Source: CAZICM01 sp964537685
GTDB taxonomy: Bacteria; Myxococcota_A; Polyangia; Polyangiales; Polyangiaceae
Assembly (NCBI GenBank): GCA_964537685.1
Contig: CAZICM010000012.1
Span: 124,001 to 188,000 of the forward strand
Length of the DNA stretch: 64,000 bases
Reading direction: 5' to 3'
Shown: piece after piece, positions 16,657 through 25,826 of the stretch
Position numbering within the stretch: the stretch's first letter is position 1
Layout: every line of letters starts with the position of its first letter
Notes under the pieces: model-generated
What the model was told of the DNA's origin: nothing
The model's database searches: none
The model's input: the letters and a program-made list of their open reading frames with translations, nothing else
Translations under genes and position numbers: made by a program

Positions 16657-17799
16657 ATGACAGCTCACAGTTTCCGATTGGCCGCGGCCATTGCCGATGA
16701 TCTGGTGCCGTCCTTTTCGGAAGCCGCCCAATTGGTGAATAAGGCTTGTTCTGGGCTTGTTTTTGTGTCGGGAACACTCACGCAGCAAACGGCCCGGGTG
16801 GCTGAACATTTGCGGGTTGTGTGGCGCGGAGTGCCTGTCTGTGTTGTGCCGGGCGCAGGCGTACTCAGCGAACGGGGCGAGTTTGAGCGCATGAATGCGG
16901 CGAGTGGCCTTCTGTGGTCGGGAGGGGAAGCCACGCCGATTGCCCTTTCAAACCTCGCTGAAACATCGGCCGATGCGCTTGCAGAAACGATTGCCGCTGC
17001 CACCTCGGGCCGGCGCGCCAGCGTAATTCTGTTTGCCCAGCCCGATGCTTTTTCGACGGATCTGCTCGACGCTCTATCGCGCAAAGCACCCCGGGCTCTT
17101 GTCTTTGGAGGCGGCACCGTCGGCGCGCCGCCCCTCATGATCGACGCATCGGGAAAGGTTCAGCAAAGCGCTATTTGCGCGCTGGTTCTCACGGGCCTCG
17201 CACCGCCCATCACAGGCGCATCCGTAGCCTGCAAGCTTATTTCTCCTTTCGAAACCATCGATGAGACGAGCGGAGGTTTTGTTCTTTCCATCGGCGGCAG
17301 GAAGGCCCTCGACTGCCTGAGTGAAGCCAGCGAACTTCTCCGTTCAGCAGAAGATCCGGCACCTCTTCTGTTTGTTGCGGTGGAAGACGGCTCGCCCGCG
17401 CAGGAAGGCGAACAAAGCTATGTGGTGCGCCCTATACGCGGCGTTGATCCTTCCCAAAAAGCCATTTTAATCGGCCGGGAAGCCCAGACTGGAAACCGGC
17501 TCGCCTTCGGCGTGCGCGATGCCGCGGCCGCACGCAATAGCCTGTCTGCGATGGCGCAGCAGGTTTCCCAAACGGCGCTCGGCTCGGCGCCCAGGTTTGC
17601 GATTTACATCACCTGCGCGGGGCGCGGTCAGCATCTCTATGGCTCACCCGATGTCGAGACCCGAATCCTCAAACAGCGCTTCGGAGATCTGCCTATCGCG
17701 GGTATGCATTCGTCGTTTGAGCTCATGCCCAGAGGTCCGGCCTCGACCCGGCTCGCGCTGTACACAGGCGTCCTGTCTTTGTTCCGCTCACCAAGCTGA
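16657..17799 (+). CDS. FIST domain sensor protein
   Basis: The 380-residue protein matches the FIST_N/FIST_C plan. The N-terminal half has GLVFVSGTLTQQTARVAEHL and LVFGGGTVGAPPLMI. The C-terminal half ends with ITCAGRGQHLYGSPDVETRIL and DLPIAGMHSSFELMP, the usual C-x-G-R-G and GxxxxxE signature. FIST proteins bind small ligands, thought to be amino acids or related molecules, and feed signalling. A GGGAG ribosome site precedes the ATG. Its neighbours are a PP2C phosphatase (divergent) and a GAF protein (convergent), which supports a signalling role. Confidence 0.88.
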   Translation: MTAHSFRLAAAIADDLVPSFSEAAQLVNKACSGLVFVSGTLTQQTARVAEHLRVVWRGVPVCVVPGAGVLSERGEFERMNAASGLLWSGGEATPIALSNLAETSADALAETIAAATSGRRASVILFAQPDAFSTDLLDALSRKAPRALVFGGGTVGAPPLMIDASGKVQQSAICALVLTGLAPPITGASVACKLISPFETIDETSGGFVLSIGGRKALDCLSEASELLRSAEDPAPLLFVAVEDGSPAQEGEQSYVVRPIRGVDPSQKAILIGREAQTGNRLAFGVRDAAAARNSLSAMAQQVSQTALGSAPRFAIYITCAGRGQHLYGSPDVETRILKQRFGDLPIAGMHSSFELMPRGPASTRLALYTGVLSLFRSPS

Positions 17800-17806
17800 A
17801 CCCGGA

Positions 17807-17824
17807 TGCGTTTTCAAAAACGCA
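17807..17824. terminator. bidirectional hairpin between convergent genes
   Basis: TGCGTTTT and AAAACGCA arms form a near-perfect 18-base palindrome between the FIST (plus) and GAF (minus) genes, reaching into the GAF stop region. The AT-rich centre gives T-runs on either strand. Without a long U tail outside the stem, its efficiency as a terminator is uncertain. Confidence 0.5.
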
Positions 17825-19067
17825 GCCAAATCGAAGCGTCTTGAGCATTTACCTTAATCGAAGGAACACTGCTCAGAAGCGCTCCAAGCTCGCCCGCCAA
17901 GTCTCTGCAATCCAGCGCGGAAAGCGCGGGCACCCTCAGCTCGATAGCAATTGGCCTCCCCGCCGAATCAACACGCGCCTCGATCCCCGAACGATTTAGC
18001 GAACCCAAACGCGCCGCGATCTTTTGCAGCGAAATAGAAATCGCCAGCCCCGTCCACGAGGGCGCCGCCCGCTCATCCGAACCAGGAGGAAATGGCTCCC
18101 AGCGCACGCCTCCCACCAGCTTCGTGAAGTGATGCGCCGCCAGCGAACCCGCCTGAATCGCCTCCGACAGAACAGGTGCCTGCGCTGCCTTCGTGGCCAC
18201 TGTCTTCTCCAGGCTTGAAACGGTCTCAATCAGCTTGCGCGCCACAAACTCAAGCTCTTGCAGCGCAAACGCAAGCTCCTGCTGACTCTCCAGCGACACC
18301 GGAAGCTGCTCGGCCATACGCGACTTCTGCGCCTCGGACAGCGTTCCGGAAATCATCTGCGACCAGAGCTCCATCATCGGATCGAGCTCACTCATCACCA
18401 TCCGTCCGTACGCCACATTGGCCACAATTGAACCGAGCAGATTGCGGATCTCGGCAAATGCAGGCTCCGCCGCATGGCTAATCAAATGCCCGGGCGCCTG
18501 GCTTTGGCCTGAAAGCTCGGAAAGCCGTCGCGCAGCGAGCGGAGCAAGCTTTTCTAATTTCGCGGCGTGCTCCGCCGACAGCACCCTGGGCTTGGTATCA
18601 AACGCGCACAGCGTGCCCACAACACAGCCCCGCATCTGCACAGGCACGCCCACATAAGCCCTTAAACCATACTTATGCAGAAGCTCCTTCGGCGCATCGG
18701 GATCGGCTTCCATGTCACCAATCCACACCGCTGAACCGCTCTCCAGCACCAAGCGCGCCGGAGAAGCCGCCCTATCGATTCCACGGCACGATGCCAGCTC
18801 CAAAGGCAAACCAACCTGAGCCCGAAACAAAAGCGAATAGCGCACCGCTATTTCAACGGCGGCCATGGGAAATCCAAGCGTGCTCGCCGCCGCTTCAACA
18901 ATGCTCTGCAGCTCTGGATCGAGCTCCCGATCGAGCACGCGCCCAGCCAGCACCTGACTGCGCACGGGATCGGCGAAACGCATCGAAATAGGGGGGCTTT
19001 CCGATTCGGAGGACAAGTCTCCCGCCGGACCGTCATGCAACGAAGTTGCTTCACCCCATGTGGCCAT
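17814..19067 (-). CDS. GAF domain protein with helical C-terminal region
   Basis: The 417-residue soluble protein has a GAF domain at about residues 50-195 (FPMAAVEIAVRYSLLFRAQ, IGDMEADPDAP, YVGVPVQMRGCVVGTLCAFD, then LEKLAPLAARRLSEL). Its C-terminal half begins with helical segments (AEIRNLLGSIVANVAYGRM; SLESQQELAFALQELEFVARK) like a degenerate histidine-kinase dimerisation region. No catalytic ATPase boxes are visible. It may therefore be a sensor or scaffold, not a kinase. It converges on the FIST gene and is divergent from the ABC exporter operon. Confidence 0.8.
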   Translation of the reverse strand: MATWGEATSLHDGPAGDLSSESESPPISMRFADPVRSQVLAGRVLDRELDPELQSIVEAAASTLGFPMAAVEIAVRYSLLFRAQVGLPLELASCRGIDRAASPARLVLESGSAVWIGDMEADPDAPKELLHKYGLRAYVGVPVQMRGCVVGTLCAFDTKPRVLSAEHAAKLEKLAPLAARRLSELSGQSQAPGHLISHAAEPAFAEIRNLLGSIVANVAYGRMVMSELDPMMELWSQMISGTLSEAQKSRMAEQLPVSLESQQELAFALQELEFVARKLIETVSSLEKTVATKAAQAPVLSEAIQAGSLAAHHFTKLVGGVRWEPFPPGSDERAAPSWTGLAISISLQKIAARLGSLNRSGIEARVDSAGRPIAIELRVPALSALDCRDLAGELGALLSSVPSIKVNAQDASIWLRF

Positions 19068-19174
19068 CTGAAACCATCCTACGATTGTCGCGTTTTGCGG
19101 GCCACTGTTCTTGCATTCGATCGAAGCCCTTCCTACGCTTCAAACGCGCGCCTTATCAACGATTGCCACGCTCG

Positions 19175-20218
19175 ATGACCAAAGCCGATCCCGTTATTTC
19201 CGTCGCAAACTTGAGCAAAACCTACCGCGTCCACGAACGCGCCCCAGGCTTGTACGCCGCATTTCGCTCCCTCTGGCACCGCAGCTACAAATCCGTTCAC
19301 GCCGTATCCGATTTATCTTTCACCATCGAACCCGGCGAGCGCGTGGGATTCCTTGGCCCGAACGGCGCGGGCAAGACCACAACGCTCAAAATGCTGTCGG
19401 GCCTGTTGCATCCCACGTCCGGCACCATCCGCGTCGCCGGTCACGAACCCCGCAGGCGGCACCACGATTTCCTGAGCCGCATCACCCTCGTGATGGGACA
19501 AAAACAACAGCTTCTTTGGGATTTACCGCCCAGCGAAACCTTTGCGCTCAACCGCGCCATCTTTGGCATTTCAGAGAGCGACTTCAAAAAAACCATGGGC
19601 GAACTGGAAGACCTTCTTCACTTGTCCGAAGTCTCTTCCAAGCCAACACGCCAGTTATCGCTGGGCGAACGAATGAAATGCGAGCTTGCAGCCGCGCTCT
19701 TACACCGTCCCGCCGTCCTCTTTCTCGACGAACCCACCATTGGCCTCGACGTCTCGATGCAGCTCACCGTCCGCGAATTTATTCGCCACTACAACGAAAA
19801 GACGGGCGCCACGCTGCTATTGACATCGCATTACATGGACGATGTGGTCTCGCTGTGCCCTCGAATCATTGTCATCGATAAAGGAAAACTCCTTTATGAC
19901 GGCGAGCTTTCGGCGCTTGTGCGCAGCCTTCGCCCTGAAAAACGCATTGTCCTGCGCCTTTCGGCTCCCCTGCCCCGCAATACACTCGAACAAATGGGAC
20001 GAATTATCGAATTGGACGATTCCAAAGCCATTCTTCAAGTCAGCACCGAAAACCTGCGCGCATCCGTCAGCCACTGCCTCGGACAACCGGACGTTTCCGA
20101 TTTAACCGTCGAAGATCCCCCTCTCGAAGAAGTCATGCGGGAATTATTTTCAAAAACCAAAGACGATACACACAATTCAAAGCAATTGAACGGGACAACA
20201 TCGGAGCCAGAAACGTGA
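19175..20218 (+). CDS. ABC-2 exporter ATPase (COG4586-type)
   Basis: The ATPase subunit of about 347 residues has Walker A GPNGAGKTTTLKMLSG, Q-loop region VMGQKQQLLWDLP, signature LSLGERMKCELAAALLHRP and Walker B VLFLDEPTIGLDV, followed by TSHYMDDV. The start is placed at MTKADPVISV; the frame is open upstream but that part is not conserved-looking. The LSLGERMKCE signature and the two downstream permease types point to the COG4586/4587/3694 exporter set of unknown substrate. Its stop overlaps the GTG of the next gene (GTGA). The C-terminal extension may bind regulators. Confidence 0.93.
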   Translation: MTKADPVISVANLSKTYRVHERAPGLYAAFRSLWHRSYKSVHAVSDLSFTIEPGERVGFLGPNGAGKTTTLKMLSGLLHPTSGTIRVAGHEPRRRHHDFLSRITLVMGQKQQLLWDLPPSETFALNRAIFGISESDFKKTMGELEDLLHLSEVSSKPTRQLSLGERMKCELAAALLHRPAVLFLDEPTIGLDVSMQLTVREFIRHYNEKTGATLLLTSHYMDDVVSLCPRIIVIDKGKLLYDGELSALVRSLRPEKRIVLRLSAPLPRNTLEQMGRIIELDDSKAILQVSTENLRASVSHCLGQPDVSDLTVEDPPLEEVMRELFSKTKDDTHNSKQLNGTTSEPET

Positions 20219-21009
20219 AGTGGCTCTTGGCCTATCCGACGATGCTCCGCGTCGGCCTCGCGGAAACCATTGCTTACCGTGCGGAAATGCTCGTCTGGAT
20301 GCTCACCACCACCATGCCCTTGGTGAGCCTCGCCCTTTGGAGCGCCGTAGCCCGCGATGCCCCGGTCGGCCCTTATGGGGAAAAGGAATTTGTCCGCTAT
20401 TTTTTGGTCACGCTCTTGGTCCGGCAATTAACAGGCTGCTGGCTCGTATGGGAACTCAACCACGAAATCCGCACCGGAATCCTCTCGCAGCGCCTTCTTA
20501 GGCCCGTACACCCCTTCGTGGCCTATAGCGCCGAAAACCTAGGCGCTCTCCCTATACGCGCCCTTATTTCTTCCCCCATTGCGATCATTGCGTTTTATGT
20601 CGGCGGACAACATTTATTTTCCGGCCGGCCCATGCTTATCCTCCCCTGGATTTTATCCCTCATTGGAGCGTGGCTCATCAATTTCTTCGTTATGGCCCTC
20701 ATGGGCAGCCTCGCCTTCTACCTGGAAAGCGCACTCGGCGTATTCGATGCCTACTTCGGCCTATTCATGGTCTTTTCCGGCTACCTCATTCCGCTTTCAC
20801 TCTTTCCAAATTGGCTAACAAATTTAAACAATTGGCTCCCTTTCCGCTACACCATTGGCTTTCCCGTCGAACTCGCCTCGGGCATGCTCAACCCCGATCG
20901 AATTGGCCCCGAGCTTGCAATTCAATGGTCATGGGCGGCCATTTGCTGCATTTTGTCGCTCCTCTTGTTCCGGCGCGGCATCAACCGTTATTCGGCATTT
21001 GGCGGGTAA
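20215..21009 (+). CDS. ABC-2 exporter permease (COG4587-type)
   Basis: The 264-residue protein has about six membrane helices. It begins at a GTG overlapping the ATPase stop. The loop between helices 2 and 3 carries the family pattern RQLTGCWLVWELNHEIRTG and LLRPVHPFVAY. It ends with RRGINRYSAFGG, close to the RRG..RY.A.GG C-terminus usual for this permease type. It would form half of the membrane channel with the 21801-22586 permease. Confidence 0.88.
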   Translation: MKWLLAYPTMLRVGLAETIAYRAEMLVWMLTTTMPLVSLALWSAVARDAPVGPYGEKEFVRYFLVTLLVRQLTGCWLVWELNHEIRTGILSQRLLRPVHPFVAYSAENLGALPIRALISSPIAIIAFYVGGQHLFSGRPMLILPWILSLIGAWLINFFVMALMGSLAFYLESALGVFDAYFGLFMVFSGYLIPLSLFPNWLTNLNNWLPFRYTIGFPVELASGMLNPDRIGPELAIQWSWAAICCILSLLLFRRGINRYSAFGG

Positions 21010-21059
21010 ATCCAATGGCGGCGCTTGCAACGGCCCCCAAGCTCTGATGTGCTCAAGCG

Positions 21060-21773
21060 ATGGAACCCAGGCACAAAATGCTCGCCGCGTGCCTTCTTTG
21101 CCCACTCTTCGTTTGGGACTGCAAAGGCGAGCCAAAAGAAGACCAGGCTCCGGCTCAAAGCGCGGCCGCCACCGCTCGGCCGGATGCGGGCCAAAAAGAA
21201 TATCCAGCGCCTGGCGGATATACGCCAAAGCCTTTTAAACCCGGCCAATGGGCAAAAATCCAAATCACCAAAGAAGGCGAGGCCCCCACCGAAACCACAT
21301 TTAAAATATTCGCCCAGGAAGGATCGGCCTTCTGGCTCGAAATGGAAACGAAAATGACCTCCGGCCCATCCATTTCCCAAGCCCTCATCGAACTCGATCC
21401 GAAAATGGCCCTGCACCCCGATAGGATTAAACAATTCCGGATTAAACTTCCCACAGGACAAATTCAAAACGTGCCCAGCGCCATTCTTCAAACGGCCGCC
21501 AGACCTCTCCTTGACCAATTGGCCTTCAATCGATTTAACGAAGCCGAAAAAGCCCCGCGCGCCGATGCCAGCTCCAAAGCCGGCCATTTCAAAGGATGTG
21601 TTGTTCAAGAAGAGGAGCGCGAGCTTCTAGGCATGAAAATCCACTTGAAAACATGGAGTCACCCAGCCATACCCATTGCTGGTTTCGTCCGCTCCGAAGG
21701 AGAATCAGGCGGAAAAAAAATCACCATCGAACTGCTTGAATTCGGCGAAACCGGCGCCCAAAAATCTTTCTAG
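21060..21773 (+). CDS. exported protein located between the two ABC permeases
   Basis: The 237-residue protein starts with a short hydrophobic signal (MLAACLLCPLFVWDCKG) followed by an Ala/Pro-rich spacer and a globular beta-rich domain (PGQWAKIQITKEGE; FWLEMETKMTSG). The last part contains KIHLKTWSHPAIPIAGFV and ITIELLEFGETG. The Cys after WD could be lipid-modified, but Asp at -1 is a poor lipobox, so processing is uncertain. I do not recognise a family. Position inside the exporter operon suggests a substrate-handling or chaperone role. Confidence 0.7.
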   Translation: MEPRHKMLAACLLCPLFVWDCKGEPKEDQAPAQSAAATARPDAGQKEYPAPGGYTPKPFKPGQWAKIQITKEGEAPTETTFKIFAQEGSAFWLEMETKMTSGPSISQALIELDPKMALHPDRIKQFRIKLPTGQIQNVPSAILQTAARPLLDQLAFNRFNEAEKAPRADASSKAGHFKGCVVQEEERELLGMKIHLKTWSHPAIPIAGFVRSEGESGGKKITIELLEFGETGAQKSF

Positions 21774-21800
21774 GATAAAATCTAATCAAATTGCTAACCA

Positions 21801-22586
21801 ATGCGTTATTTTAGACTCCTTTGGACTCAGCTCCGCCTATCCATCATCCTGGGAATGCAATACCGCTGGGAATTCCTAGGCTCCGGCGCGCTTGCCCTAT
21901 TCTGGACGGCGATTGGCCTGGTGCCTCTCTTTATCGCCTTTGAAAACCGCCCCACCATCGCAGGCTGGACCAAGGAAGAAGCCATCGTCGTCGTAGGCTT
22001 TTTTACAGCCCTCAAAGCGATTCTCGATGGAGCCATCAATCCTTCGCTTATCTTTGTCGTCACCCAAATTCGCCAGGGCACCCTCGATTTCACGCTCATG
22101 AAACCCGCCGATGCCCAATTCTTGGTATCGACAGCCAAATTCGAGGTGTGGCGCATTATCGATTTCGCCGCCGCCGCCGCCTTAATCGCCTGGGCCTTTA
22201 TGAAAATGGGCAAAACTCCCCTGCCCTCGCATATCGCGCTTTCCTTTTCCCTATCGGCCTCGGGCGCCCTCGTCCTCTATTCGGTGTGGATTCTCGTTAT
22301 ATCCGCGGCGTTTTGGGTCGTCCGCCTCGATAACCTCACTTTTTTATTTAATTCTTTAATCGATTTCGCCCGCTGGCCCGTCACCGTATTCAAAGGCTTT
22401 TGGAGGATTTTATTTACCTTTGTTTTTCCCCTCGCTCTAATGACCACGTATCCAGCCCAAGCTATGCTGGGCAGCCTCTCCGCGCAAATTGCACTCCTCT
22501 CGTTTGCAGGCGCCATCGTCTTCGCCCTCTTTGCGCGCCTGATCTGGACCCGCGCTATCGGTCATTATACGTCCGCATCCAGTTGA
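21801..22586 (+). CDS. ABC-2 exporter permease (COG3694-type)
   Basis: This 261-residue protein has six predicted membrane helices. It shows the pattern of the second permease of this exporter class, with INPSLIFVVTQIRQGTLDFTLMKPADAQF in the first long loop (positions near 85-113) and the C-terminal IGHYTSASS. It pairs with the 20215-21009 permease and the 19175-20218 ATPase. The separation by the exported protein gene is unusual. Confidence 0.88.
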   Translation: MRYFRLLWTQLRLSIILGMQYRWEFLGSGALALFWTAIGLVPLFIAFENRPTIAGWTKEEAIVVVGFFTALKAILDGAINPSLIFVVTQIRQGTLDFTLMKPADAQFLVSTAKFEVWRIIDFAAAAALIAWAFMKMGKTPLPSHIALSFSLSASGALVLYSVWILVISAAFWVVRLDNLTFLFNSLIDFARWPVTVFKGFWRILFTFVFPLALMTTYPAQAMLGSLSAQIALLSFAGAIVFALFARLIWTRAIGHYTSASS

Positions 22587-22623
22587 ATTGAAACCGAATA
22601 TAAACGTGAGCAATGGTGATATC

Positions 22624-23229
22624 ATGAGCCCTATACCCGATCGTATTGCAAAAAAACGCCTGCAAGCCTTGCTGGCCGATTTCGCCTCCCGCCCCCGCCC
22701 CATTCTGGTGGTGCGCAAATCCTTGTATTGGCATCAGCGCGCCGCCGGAACCCTATTAAAAATAATTACCTTCGGCGGCCAAGATCGCTACGTCAGCCAA
22801 TATGTCACGACCCTCGGGCATACCATTTATGTTCCCGACGATTTCGATGCGTGGAACCCCATTCAAGCCCTTCAGGTGCTTCGCCATGAAGCCGTCCATG
22901 TGCGCCAATTCGAACGTTATGGCTGGATTGGCATGATTCTATTGTATGGCCTTCTGCCTTTTCCCTTGGGCTTGGCCTTTGGCCGCGCGCTTCTCGAAAT
23001 GGAAGCCTACACCGAAACCCTCCGCGCAACGGCCGAAACCCAGGGAATCGCCGCCGCAAAATCAAAATACCTGCACGATCATATTATCCGCCGTTTCACC
23101 GGCCCCGATTACGCCTGGATGTGGCCTTTTCCTTCGATGATTCAACGTTGGATTGACCGCGCCATCGATGAAATTGAACGGAACTTGCCCGATCCCGAAG
23201 ACGAGATAAGTGCAGAGGATATTGATTAG
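22624..23229 (+). CDS. HExxH membrane-associated putative metalloprotein
   Basis: The protein of about 201 residues has LRHEAVHVRQFERYG, a zinc-protease type HExxH (H88, E89, H92). This is followed by a membrane helix (IGMILLYGLLPFPLGLAFG, about 102-120) and LLEMEAYTET, whose Glu (125 or 127) could be a third ligand. It starts with MSPIPDR, after a GGTGAT sequence; an earlier in-frame ATG at 22588 exists. Similar small proteins are annotated only as hypothetical peptidases. It follows the exporter operon closely and may be cotranscribed. The C-terminus is acidic. Confidence 0.7.
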   Translation: MSPIPDRIAKKRLQALLADFASRPRPILVVRKSLYWHQRAAGTLLKIITFGGQDRYVSQYVTTLGHTIYVPDDFDAWNPIQALQVLRHEAVHVRQFERYGWIGMILLYGLLPFPLGLAFGRALLEMEAYTETLRATAETQGIAAAKSKYLHDHIIRRFTGPDYAWMWPFPSMIQRWIDRAIDEIERNLPDPEDEISAEDID

Positions 23230-23271
23230 CAATTCACCCGTGCTGTATGGTGCAATAAAGCTTGTTTCATC

Positions 23272-24258
23272 ATGCCTTGGCTTTTGAGACCCAACATCCA
23301 CCGAGGACATCCCGCGATCACGGCTATCGCTGTCTTTGCGCTGTCCATCGCTGCACTCCGCGGAAGCGCCGCGGCAGAACAAGCGGAGCAAGTGCCTCCG
23401 CCTCCCACCGCCGAGCAAAAAGAAGCGGCTGGCAAGGCTTTTGAACGAGGCGAGAAAGCTTATACCCAAGGCCGTTTTAATGACGCGGGCGCGGCCTTTG
23501 AAGAAGCCTTCCAGCATGTTCCTCACCCCGCCGCGCTATGGAATGCTGCCCGCGCCTATAAAAAAGGCGGCAACCTGGCCCGCGCGGCGAATGTCTACGC
23601 TCTCTATCTCGAAAAAGCACCGCCCGATGCGGCCGATAGAAAAGGCGCCCAAAGCGATTTAGACCAGCTCTCGAAGAAACTTGGGCGCCTCGAGATTTTC
23701 GCGCCGAACGCGAGCGATCTGCTCGTTGACGATAAACCCGCCCGCGCGGGCATTGTGTATGTGAACCCGGGCACCCATATGATCAGCGGAATTGTGGGCG
23801 CGCAAAGCCTATCGCGCGTTCAATCCGTGGATGCAGGCGCCACGGCCCATGTCGCGCTCGTCGCCGAAGACTCCGCAAAGCCCGAACAGTCCGGCCCATC
23901 CGCCGATACCCGTCCCGCAGCCTCTTCCGCCGAGCCTTTGAATCTCCGCGTGCTTCCACCGGCCGCCGTGTACGCGGGCGCCGGCGTAACAGCCGGTGCG
24001 CTGGCCCTTACCATCGGATTTGGCATCAATACGCTCAATGCCCGCGCCGACTTCGATGCCGCGCCCACACAAGACAAACTCGATGCAGGGCGCTCCAAAC
24101 AAACAATTACCAACGTATTTTTAGGAACTACCATCGCATTGGGCGCGCTCACCGGTGCCGCCGCGCTGTTCTTCACCAATTGGAAAGGAAAGAATGGACG
24201 CACCGTTCAAGCAGGCTTACATCCTTCAGGCATTGTGCTCAGGGGGAAGTTCGAATGA
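23272..24258 (+). CDS. exported TPR protein, coupled to a Ser/Thr kinase gene
   Basis: The 328-residue protein has a signal segment (AITAIAVFALSIAALRGSAAA). About two TPR units follow (GKAFERGEKAYTQGRFNDAG; LWNAARAYKKGGNLARAA). Next is a PEGA-like beta segment (LEIFAPNASDLLVDDKPARA), a Ser/Ala/Pro linker, and two C-terminal membrane helices (about 240-262 and 285-305). This architecture often accompanies Hanks-type kinases in myxobacteria. The stop overlaps the kinase ATG (ATGA), so the two proteins are translationally coupled and probably act together. The ligand is unknown. Confidence 0.8.
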   Translation: MPWLLRPNIHRGHPAITAIAVFALSIAALRGSAAAEQAEQVPPPPTAEQKEAAGKAFERGEKAYTQGRFNDAGAAFEEAFQHVPHPAALWNAARAYKKGGNLARAANVYALYLEKAPPDAADRKGAQSDLDQLSKKLGRLEIFAPNASDLLVDDKPARAGIVYVNPGTHMISGIVGAQSLSRVQSVDAGATAHVALVAEDSAKPEQSGPSADTRPAASSAEPLNLRVLPPAAVYAGAGVTAGALALTIGFGINTLNARADFDAAPTQDKLDAGRSKQTITNVFLGTTIALGALTGAAALFFTNWKGKNGRTVQAGLHPSGIVLRGKFE

Positions 24259-25706
24259 GTCAGAAGCCTGTGCCGCGCCTTGGCAACTACGAGCTCTTGG
24301 CAGAGCTCGCAGCGGGCGGCATGGCCACGGTATACGTGGGCAGACAGGCGGGTGCCGCGGGTTTTGAGCGGCTTGTTGTTATCAAACGCATTCACACGCA
24401 CCTGCTCCGCGAACGTGAATTTCACGACATGTTCGTCGATGAAGCCCGGGTCGCCTCACTCATACGCCATCCCAATGTGGTCCCCGTAGACGATCTCGTC
24501 GAAGCCGATGATGAGCTGTTTTTGGTCCTTCCCTATGTGGAATCCATCAGCTTGGACCATCTGCTCAAGCGCGTAAAACAACAGGGTGCAATGCTTCCTC
24601 CCGCCGCGGCGGTTCGCATCGTGGCCGACGCGCTCTCGGGCTTGTCCGCCGCGCACAATGCCGTCGATATGAAGGGAGAGCGCCTCGATGTCGTGCACCG
24701 CGATATCAGCCCTCACAACATTTTGGTGGGCGCCGACGGCCGGAGCCGCATCATCGATTTCGGCATCGCCAAAGCCTCGAGACGCATCACGACGACCAGC
24801 CGCGATGTCATGAAAGGCAAGCTGGCCTATATGTCGCCCGAGCAAGCGCGCCAGCAGCAACTGGATGCGCGCGCCGATTTATTCGCGGCCGGATGCGTGC
24901 TCTACGAAGCCCTAACGGCCGAGCAGTTGTTCCGCGGCGAAGATCAGGCGGACATTCTTCTCGCCGTGCTGATCAGCCCCATTCCAGATCCATCGGCGAA
25001 GGTGCCCGGCGTTCCGCCCGAGCTCGACCGGGTACTCAAAAAAGCCTTGGAACGCGAGCGCGACGAGCGTTTTCAAAACGCCTCCGATTTCCTTGAACAG
25101 CTTGAAAAATCGATTCCGCCCGCCCCCGAACGCGAAGTGGGCGCCCTCGTAGAACGCTATTGCGGGGCCGAGCTGGAAAACCGGCGCACCGTCATCCGCT
25201 CGATGCTCGACGGCAATAGGCCAAGCCAGCTTCCAAGGCTTACGCCAACGCCTCAAGCCACAGGCGACCGGCTCTCAGGCGAAGGCCGGAGCAGCTCAAA
25301 AAGCGATATCACGCTCACAGCAACACCGCCGCCTCTGCCCACGGTTGAAGCGTCCGCCCGTCCCATTCGCCGCAGGCGCACGCTGACGCTCTCGGCGGGC
25401 ATTATCGCGGGCTCGCTCATTGCGGGCATTCTTTTCGCCGGAGTCATTGGCCGCATTGGCGGAGACCCCGCACCGACCATCGCCCCCCCAAGCACAGCAA
25501 GCGCCATCCAATTGGCGCCCACGCCCGCCCCCGTGGCATCTCCACCGCCCTCCGCCCTCGTATCCGCGCCACCCCCATCGCCGCCCTCCGTCTCCACCCC
25601 GCCCTCCGCTTCTTCAGCCCCGCCCCCGCCCCAAAAACCTTCCTCCAAACCCACGGGAACAGCCAAACCCAAGAGCGGCGATTTAAAACCCAATCCATTC
25701 CGGTAA
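24255..25706 (+). CDS. eukaryotic-type Ser/Thr protein kinase, membrane-anchored
   Basis: The kinase domain covers about residues 12-285: GGMATVYVGR Gly-loop, VIKRI (Lys44), HRDISPHNILV (148-158), DFGIAKA (168-174), and GKLAYMSPEQ with an activation loop rich in Thr/Ser (ITTTSRD). A juxtamembrane region follows, then one membrane helix (about 378-398, LSAGIIAGSLIAGILFAGVI) and a Pro/Ala/Ser-rich extracytoplasmic tail. HRDIS, in place of HRDLK, is frequent in myxobacterial kinases. A GGGGGAAG site precedes the ATG, which overlaps the stop of the TPR gene. Targets are unknown. The PP2C at 15.7 kb could counteract it. Confidence 0.94.
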   Translation: MSQKPVPRLGNYELLAELAAGGMATVYVGRQAGAAGFERLVVIKRIHTHLLREREFHDMFVDEARVASLIRHPNVVPVDDLVEADDELFLVLPYVESISLDHLLKRVKQQGAMLPPAAAVRIVADALSGLSAAHNAVDMKGERLDVVHRDISPHNILVGADGRSRIIDFGIAKASRRITTTSRDVMKGKLAYMSPEQARQQQLDARADLFAAGCVLYEALTAEQLFRGEDQADILLAVLISPIPDPSAKVPGVPPELDRVLKKALERERDERFQNASDFLEQLEKSIPPAPEREVGALVERYCGAELENRRTVIRSMLDGNRPSQLPRLTPTPQATGDRLSGEGRSSSKSDITLTATPPPLPTVEASARPIRRRRTLTLSAGIIAGSLIAGILFAGVIGRIGGDPAPTIAPPSTASAIQLAPTPAPVASPPPSALVSAPPPSPPSVSTPPSASSAPPPPQKPSSKPTGTAKPKSGDLKPNPFR

Positions 25707-25826
25707 TCCGCCCTCAGGATCTCACCGCATTTCAATCATCCAATTGAAAATCAATTCAATCAATACGAGTGAATTCCCACGCCCAACCCAAAACCGGTTA
25801 CGCTCTGCAATGGGAGATTCTTCACC

